This document shows, piece after piece, positions 20,345-26,017 of a DNA stretch of 26,017 bases. Both the position numbers and the translations under genes were made by a program. Position 1 is the stretch's first letter. Each line of letters starts with the position of its first letter. Location of the stretch: positions 1-26,017 of the forward strand of contig NWUY0300013822.1 of NCBI GenBank assembly GCA_004151065.3, in the 5' to 3' direction. This DNA comes from Larix sibirica. Its lineage: Eukaryota > Streptophyta > Pinopsida > Pinales > Pinaceae. The notes below the pieces were generated by a model, which worked only from the letters and a program-made list of their open reading frames with translations, did no database searches and had not been told where the DNA came from.

Positions 20345-21845
20345 AAAATAAAATTGGTGTTATATTTGTTGGAATCCTTATTGAGTTAGATTGCATATTT
20401 TTATATTTAAATATATGTTAATTTCTTTTTTAATTGGATTATTGAATGGTTACAACTATTTGAAGAAAGGTATTTGTTTTCTTGTGTGCATGCACCTTTG
20501 AAGGTACAATGTTGTGAGTTGTTGTGATGAAGCTTCAACAAAAGGAATTAGGACAAGCAATATTTATGGTGAGTTATCCCCTTATCCTACTTTGCTGTCA
20601 TTTCAAGGATTTAATTCATTAGATAAAGAAAGTACTTTTTTTTTTTCACCTTTTGGTTTGTTGACAAAGTCACAACCCCTTTGCCAAGGATCTATGTCCA
20701 ACATAGAGGTGCAAAAACCCTTTAAAGAGAACTTGTGACCATATAGGGGAATAATTATATGATTTTTTCCTTCGTTGGGTTGTCTCTCTAAGGCTCAAGT
20801 AGTGTTAAAGGATCTCTACATAGTCTTTGCTACAATGCTTCTTCCTCTAGAAATAATTAAGGTAGTTGAATCTTAGAGTTTAGGCCTAAAATATAAATTT
20901 TTTTAAGCTTCTTTGATTCAAGACTGTGATTGTGTTTGTTAGTAGTCTTGCCTAGATCTCGAGTTGTGCTTATACAACCTATAGACCTACTGTAAGTTGA
21001 TATTGAGCAACTCGCGGTCTTGTCCTACAATAGTCTTAATATGATTTTCAACCTTCTACTCTTTATTTGCCCAAATTCTTGACCTTTTCGGGGTTCTTTA
21101 TTCTCATTTTGGAGAGTGGAAATTGTGATTGGGGAGTTTTCTTAAATCAGTCTTTAAAATTAAGAAAATAAATTGAAAGATTTCTTCACATTTTATGCAT
21201 ATCCATGACAATGCATAAGAACATTTTTAGTAGCACTTTATAGTTGCATTGTTTTTCAATTAGTAAGTTGCATTCATTGATTTGAGAATACAAATAAAGC
21301 TGCATTTATGGATCGTTAAATTAGATATTTCTAATCACTTGTTTTTTCAAGGTTTGTTAAAGGATTCTTAGCTTCATAGAAAGATCAGAATAAACGTTCT
21401 TTAAAAATCATCAATATCTTTAAAATTCTAGCATTTTAAAATTATTCAAAGCATTACGAGTTTGATTTCCATCTTCCTTAAGTAAACAACAACTCTTAAA
21501 AACAAATGATTAACATCTAAAATAAATCAGACTATTTTCTTTATAGTAAATGCATATAATCTAGGTTTATAGCCTTGGTGCAGGATGGAGAGTAAACTCT
21601 CAAAGTCTGTGAAAACAAAACTAGAGTCATTAGTGAGTGTTGAAAAATCAAATTGTAGAAAAGACATTTATTGAGTAAACATGCCTAACACGAGTGTCAA
21701 GCATGAGGTTAAAGTTGAGCAAGTACTAAGATTCCCCCCTCTTGCTTGTTTAGTGGGACATGCATGTAAGCGAGCTTTAGTTGAAGTGGCAATTCCTTGA
21801 GGTGACACTATTTATTTGGAGTTTTGGGTTTATGCCTAAGTCCTT
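20345..21845. other. Non-coding, no recognised feature
   Basis: About 1.5 kb with no convincing coding frame or repeat partner in the window. A T-run lies at about 20636-20647, and a short open frame (20514-20738) has no motif. It forms the left flank of the gag-only retrotransposon. Confidence 0.4.
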
Positions 21846-23286
21846 TGTTAGCACTAAAAGTTGTCCTTTTACTGCTTGAAGGGAAAGTTTAGCACATATT
21901 GAGCTTGGGATAGCTTTATGTAAAGAGTGATAAGATTTATGAAGGTAGATTTGAGAAGAAAGGGTCACAAGGATAAAAAAGATCCGAGGTTGAAGTTAAG
22001 GATATCTAACACAAAGAATGAAATCTCACAAATCATTGGCATTTTACTCAGAAATCAAACCAGATATAAAGACAATGGAAACAAATGAAGAAGATGAATG
22101 AATATGTAAGGCAACTATACATTCATGGATGAAATTTCAAACCTTAAACACTGTTACAAAATCTCAAAAATGTATTTAAACACAAACTTCAAGTTCATGC
22201 AATAAACATAAAACTCTGACTGTCATTAGATTTGAAACTTCGAAAGATAATTAGTGCATTGCAATAATCTTTTCTGCATTTAAATAAGATAAAGAAAGCA
22301 TGAAAATACATAGTCCGATCAATAGGAAAATGATCAATGAACATGAAACTCTATTGCTGCATTAGATGACTGAAAATATACATAAGCAAATCTTCCTACT
22401 TCCCAAAGGAAGAACCCCTCTTTCCGTTCATAATCTCTCTTTTAAATAAAAATTACATTTTTTAATTTAAGTAACCAAATAAAACTTAGATCCTAATCAA
22501 ATGGATCTGATCTTAATTCTCTAGATCCACAAAATCAGGATCTGACTGGCCGAGCTAATGAGGTGGCACTCGAATGGTCCTTTTAAAAAAAACAGAATTT
22601 TGTAAAATATGGAAAAATCATCTTCAAAACGTCAACTGTAGATCCCAAATGGTTGTTGATTTTGGCAGTCTAGCCCACAATTAAACTAATTTGGCCCATT
22701 TTGGAAGTGGTTTTCTAATCATTTTGGAAGATTCTTTATGGTTTGATCGGAAATGGGTCCTGAAGTTGATCTCTAAAACAAGCATTTTTCTGTACTTTGA
22801 CAGATTTATGCTTCAATCGATGCTGCATAATCATGACTCATTCTGTAGAGTACTAAAGAATGGGAACTCATTCTGCAACGACTATATAAAGTTGAATAGG
22901 ATTTTCTTTGAAGAATGAAACTTCATTCTGTAGCGCTAACACATATGAAACTTCCAGATTTCGCTGCAGAATTGAAAACTTTGCAAGGATGGATCAATGA
23001 ACTTATTATTTGATATTGTTAGCATGCAATGGATCATATCACATGAAACATATCTCGAACAGATGATGTAATCTCTTAAAATACATGCAATCAACATCTT
23101 ATTGAAGCAAGAAAGAATTATGAAAACATTAAAAATCACACAAGCAAAGCATGCAATGATGAAAAGCAAGATCAAAGGTAAGGTTAAGAAACAAGTTACA
23201 AATTTTAAGGATTCGAGAAGGCTACCAAAAAGGTCTTGGGATTAAAAAATATGAGAAATTTTAGGTAGCAAGTTTGAGTGCTAACA
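21846..23286 (-). repeat. 3' (left) LTR of the gag-only element
   Basis: Only the first 454 bp can be confirmed against the right LTR. The end at 23286 is inferred from the terminal inverted nonamer and the adjoining purine tract. A second GCGCTAACA at 22933-22941 is an alternative end, but it is followed by a poorer purine tract. A TATA-like TATTTAAAA (minus, plus about 22441-22449) is placed sensibly for U3. Open frames inside (22691-22918, 22936-23175) are not genes. Confidence 0.6.
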
Positions 23287-23655
23287 CTTGCTCCATCTGG
23301 GGATTGTGACCACCCTGTGAGGCACTAAGAACAACAGACCAAAGTGCTTTCAATCATTCAACTTGATTCCTGCAACATGCCTACCATGCTCTGAAACTAT
23401 ACACACTGAAAAACCATTCTACAAACCAAACCACCAATCTGAAAAATAACTGGAACTTACACCAGTGCTTTCTCCATTGGGTTGTGGAGTCATTATTACT
23501 GATCTACTACATGCCAAACCGAACTGAAAAGAAAATGCTTGAAGAAGAAAACTTATTTATGTACAACTCCTTACACTAATTAATCCACTATTTGATCAAG
23601 CAATATAATATTTCCAATGTAGCCAATCAAGCATTTCACTGATGAAATTATCATC

Positions 23656-25309
23656 TTATTTGCAAAAAGAATAGAACATCATCAACATAAATTTCATGGG
23701 AAACATATACTCGCTACTGCAAGTGAGTGGCATATACAAACCTACCATATTTGGAGCCTTTAGAAAAACTGACTCCATGTAAATTTCCAATGGATATTGA
23801 ATATCATGACAAAACTCCAGCTGAGTCAAAAAATATAACTGTTGTTGTGTAATTTCTGCTCTATTGACAAGATTATGATCTTGTTGTCCTCCTCCAAACA
23901 ACTCATAAACATCATATATTTTATAACAAGCAGGGGTAGCAATAAATCCTTGAAACTGTTCATTAATTTCTTGGGCAGAATTTTTTTTAGTAGTATCCAA
24001 AAGAAGAAGATTATCATAGGAATCAATAATATGCAACACAATTTCATCAATACCAAGAGGGGATACATCATGCTTAATAAAACCTTCATTCTATTGGAAT
24101 GTCTCTTCAGATTCTGTTTCAAGAATGCCAAATGTGAATTCGTTGATTTCTTGAATCTATTATTCAACGATTGAGGGGGAAGAAAACTTTGTGAACTACT
24201 TTGATACCTCATCATCATCTCCCTTGCTGCCTTCCAATGAATCAAATGCATAGCTGTCATAAACATGTTGACTGCTACAAAATTCTGTGCAAGCAGGAAT
24301 AAAAATACGCTTCCTTAAATCATCTTCATACTAATCATATCTAGGTTGATTGTCATTAACAATGAGTTGACTATTTTCTTGAGACCACTGATGAGAATCC
24401 TTAGTAAAAGAAAATAATTATAACTGCCCAAGTAATTTATCATCATTAAGATCATTGTGCTCATCATAGATAGGTGGATCAAATTTTTAAGTTTTTTGTA
24501 AAGAATGATGATCATAATTAAAAACAGGCTGCTCATATGGACATAAGCAGTTTTTCTTGAAATGATTCATCAATAACATGAACTTAATTATAATTTGGGA
24601 CAACTAATTCACCATTACCTTGATGATGCTCATATGGACATAAAAATTCTTGAAAATAATTCAAAGTAGAAGCATGAGCATGTACCCTCTCTTCTTCTCC
24701 AAAAGATGATTGTATGTGATCTTTAATAAACAATTGACTTTGAGAAATATTTAAATCAACATAATCTTCATCATGTGAAAAGCTCAAATCATCTTTAGCA
24801 TTAAAGCTATTAGAGGTATCTAAATCACTACCACATATATCATCATTACTAACTTGGCGAATTTCTTCATTAATAAATTTATTTTCCTCACTGTTATAAG
24901 AATAATATTCTTTATGGTGAAAATTTGACTCAAATTCTCCACAACAATTTTCAAATAATAGCTCAGCAGGAAATAGTTTTCTACAGTGATTATGAAAAGC
25001 TAAATGAAATTCTCTCAATGATGAAATGCTACAAAAAGGTAGAGATCTATACCACTGTCGGCCATCTCCCTCAAGGGAATACATAAACATCTTCATTAAC
25101 ACATCCTCATGGAGAATACCAAATTGATACATAAGTTCATGAAACATTAACAAATGATCTGCAGGGTTGTCATCTTTACCTTCTCTGAATCTTGGAAGGC
25201 AATCTCCCCATTCATCCATAGTAGGAACAACATTTGGAAAACCATGGACATTAGCAAAATTGAAAGGAGCAAACCTTCGAGCCAAAATAGCTTCCATTTC
25301 CTTTGACAT
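23656..25309 (-). pseudogene. gag: Retrotransposon gag, N-terminal domain intact, C-terminal frame broken
   Basis: The ATG at 25309 opens 241 codons. Residues about 30-125 match the plant Ty3/gypsy retrotransposon gag domain: DNPADHLLMFHELMYQFG, then MYSLEGDGRQWYRSLP, then ISSLREFHLAFHNHC and an ENCC ending. Gag would form the cytoplasmic virus-like particle and bind the element RNA. The start is about 150 bp after the primer-binding site, as expected for the first ORF. A stop follows VVPNYN (24584). One frameshift near 24545 then leads to an acidic, Tyr-rich extension that can be followed to 23656. It contains LCPYEQPVFNYDHH, DLRKRIFIPACTEF and QHVYDSYAFDSLEG, then HIIDSYDNLLLLDTTKKN. Stops interrupt it at 24489, 24420, 24333, 24198, 24162, 24159 and about 24093. 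No CCHC zinc knuckle or protease follows. Confidence 0.8.
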
Positions 25310-25460
25310 TTTGAAACAATGGAGTGGCCCGTGGATTCTTCGACCATGGAGCCGCTAGGTGAAATATACAGTCACTTCTGTCACCAATCCTTGTTCACCA
25401 TCAAGAACTGATTCTATTCATTGTCATATGGCCCAGGGATGAATGTCTCGTACCTCCTCT

Positions 25461-25477
25461 CCCCGACAACGGTGCCA
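25461..25477 (-). other. Primer-binding site (tRNA-Asp type) of the gag-only element
   Basis: Minus strand TGGCACCGTTGTCGGGG matches the complement of plant tRNA-Asp (TGGCGCCGTTGCCGGGG) at 15 of 17 positions. Both differences are transitions. A 5-nt spacer separates it from the LTR at 25483. Confidence 0.8.
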
Positions 25478-25482
25478 AAATA

Positions 25483-26017
25483 TGTTAGCGTTAAAAGTTG
25501 TCCTTTGACTGCTTGAAGGGAAAGTTTAGGACATCTTGAGCTTGGGATAGCTTTATGTAAAGAGTGATAAGATTTATGAAGGTAGATCTAAGAATAAAGG
25601 GTCAAAAGGATGAAAAAGATCCGAGGTTGAAGTTAAGGATATCTAACACAAAGAATGAAATCTCACAAATCATTGGCATTTTACTCAGAAATCAAACCAG
25701 ATATAGAGACAATGGAAAGAAATAAAGAAGATGAATGAATAGGTAAGGAAGCTATACATTCATGGATGAAATTTTAAACCTTAAACACTGTTAAAAGATT
25801 TGAAAAATGTATTTAAACACAACCTTCAAGTTCATGCAATAAACAGAAAACTTTGAGTGTCATTAGATTTGAAACTTTGAAAGATAATTAGTGCATTGCA
25901 ATAACCTCTTATGCATTTAAATAAGATAAAGAAAGCCACTAAATGTTGAAATTTGGTTGAGCTTTGATCTTTAATTCTTTTAGATGCAGAGACTTGAAGC
26001 AATGAGACAATTCAATC
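25483..26017 (-). repeat. 5' (right) LTR of the gag-only element, incomplete
   Basis: Matches the left LTR until 25936. The last 81 bases of the window (25937-26017) have no counterpart after 22300, so either an insertion interrupts this LTR or the left copy is rearranged. The outer end and target-site duplication lie beyond the window. Confidence 0.75.

Larger units (their letters stand above)
21846..26017 (-). mobile_element. Gag-only (TR-GAG-like) LTR retrotransposon, minus orientation, right end outside window
   Basis: The left (3') LTR is inferred as 21846-23286: its first and last nine bases are perfect inverses (TGTTAGCAC...GTGCTAACA). The right (5') LTR starts at 25483 (TGTTAGCG) and runs off the window. 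The 454 bp shared (21846-22299 and 25483-25936) differ at about 29 positions with no indels, about 6.4%. A tRNA-Asp-type primer-binding site adjoins the 5' LTR, and a purine-rich AGATGGAGCAAG (minus) adjoins the 3' LTR. The interior of about 2.2 kb encodes only gag and its downstream extension; no protease, reverse transcriptase or integrase is visible. This fits a non-autonomous Ty3/gypsy derivative with Tat/Athila-type priming. Confidence 0.8.

Noticed and set aside
22933-22941. GCGCTAACA as the right end of the left LTR of the gag-only element
   Set aside because: It is not followed by a good purine tract on the element strand. The GTGCTAACA ending at 23286 is the exact inverse of the LTR start and has one, though the alternative is not excluded.
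23826-24266. 146-codon minus-strand open frame (and the plus-strand one at 23842-24174)
   Set aside because: Both overlap the gag extension, whose own frame shows retroelement-like acidic, Tyr-rich content continuing on either side. These are shadow frames.

Overview
The window looks like intergenic DNA of a large, repeat-rich seed-plant genome. The base composition is AT-rich, no intact host gene was found in 26 kb, and nearly everything recognisable is a decayed retroelement or a repeat. The style of the gag reading frames (23656-25309 and 164-2146) reminds me of gymnosperm/conifer repeats. That is recognition from memory, not a search, so the assignment is tentative.

Layout, left to right. 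(1) 164-2146 (+) is a broken retroelement reading frame with frameshifts and stops. It ends before a polypurine tract at 2294-2301 and a probable LTR starting at 2302. (2) 4243-5058 (-) is a small LTR element of TRIM type with a tRNA-Asp-like primer-binding site and no coding capacity. (3) 5621-6001 is a weak solo-LTR candidate containing a 34-bp tandem duplication. (4) 6370-9946 holds two diverged direct copies (about 1.6-1.9 kb) of an unclassified repeat. (5) 10358-14550 (-) is a non-autonomous LTR element: two LTRs of about 1.7 kb flank only about 600 bp of internal DNA, with an initiator-Met-tRNA-type primer-binding site. Its left LTR carries a nested tRNA-derived SINE at 11982-12198 with a clean 15-bp target-site duplication. 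(6) 14551-18464 is non-coding DNA with recurring degenerate phrases and several short tandem duplications. (7) 18465-19440 (-) is a Ty3/gypsy pol fragment (RNase H end through integrase core). (8) 20039-20344 is a 306-bp fold-back element with about 145-bp arms carrying a hammerhead-like CTGAAGA...GAAAC core. (9) 21846 to the window end (-) is a gag-only LTR retrotransposon with LTR ends, primer-binding site and an N-terminal gag domain that is still open. Its downstream reading frame is broken.

The sequence does not show cooperating host genes. It shows layers of non-autonomous elements: TRIM, SINE, large-LTR/small-interior, and gag-only. These would have depended on polymerases encoded elsewhere. 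Most elements lie on the minus strand. The points most worth a second look are the fold-back element with the ribozyme-like core, the gag-only element, the TRIM sharing its primer type, and the SINE-dated large-LTR element.
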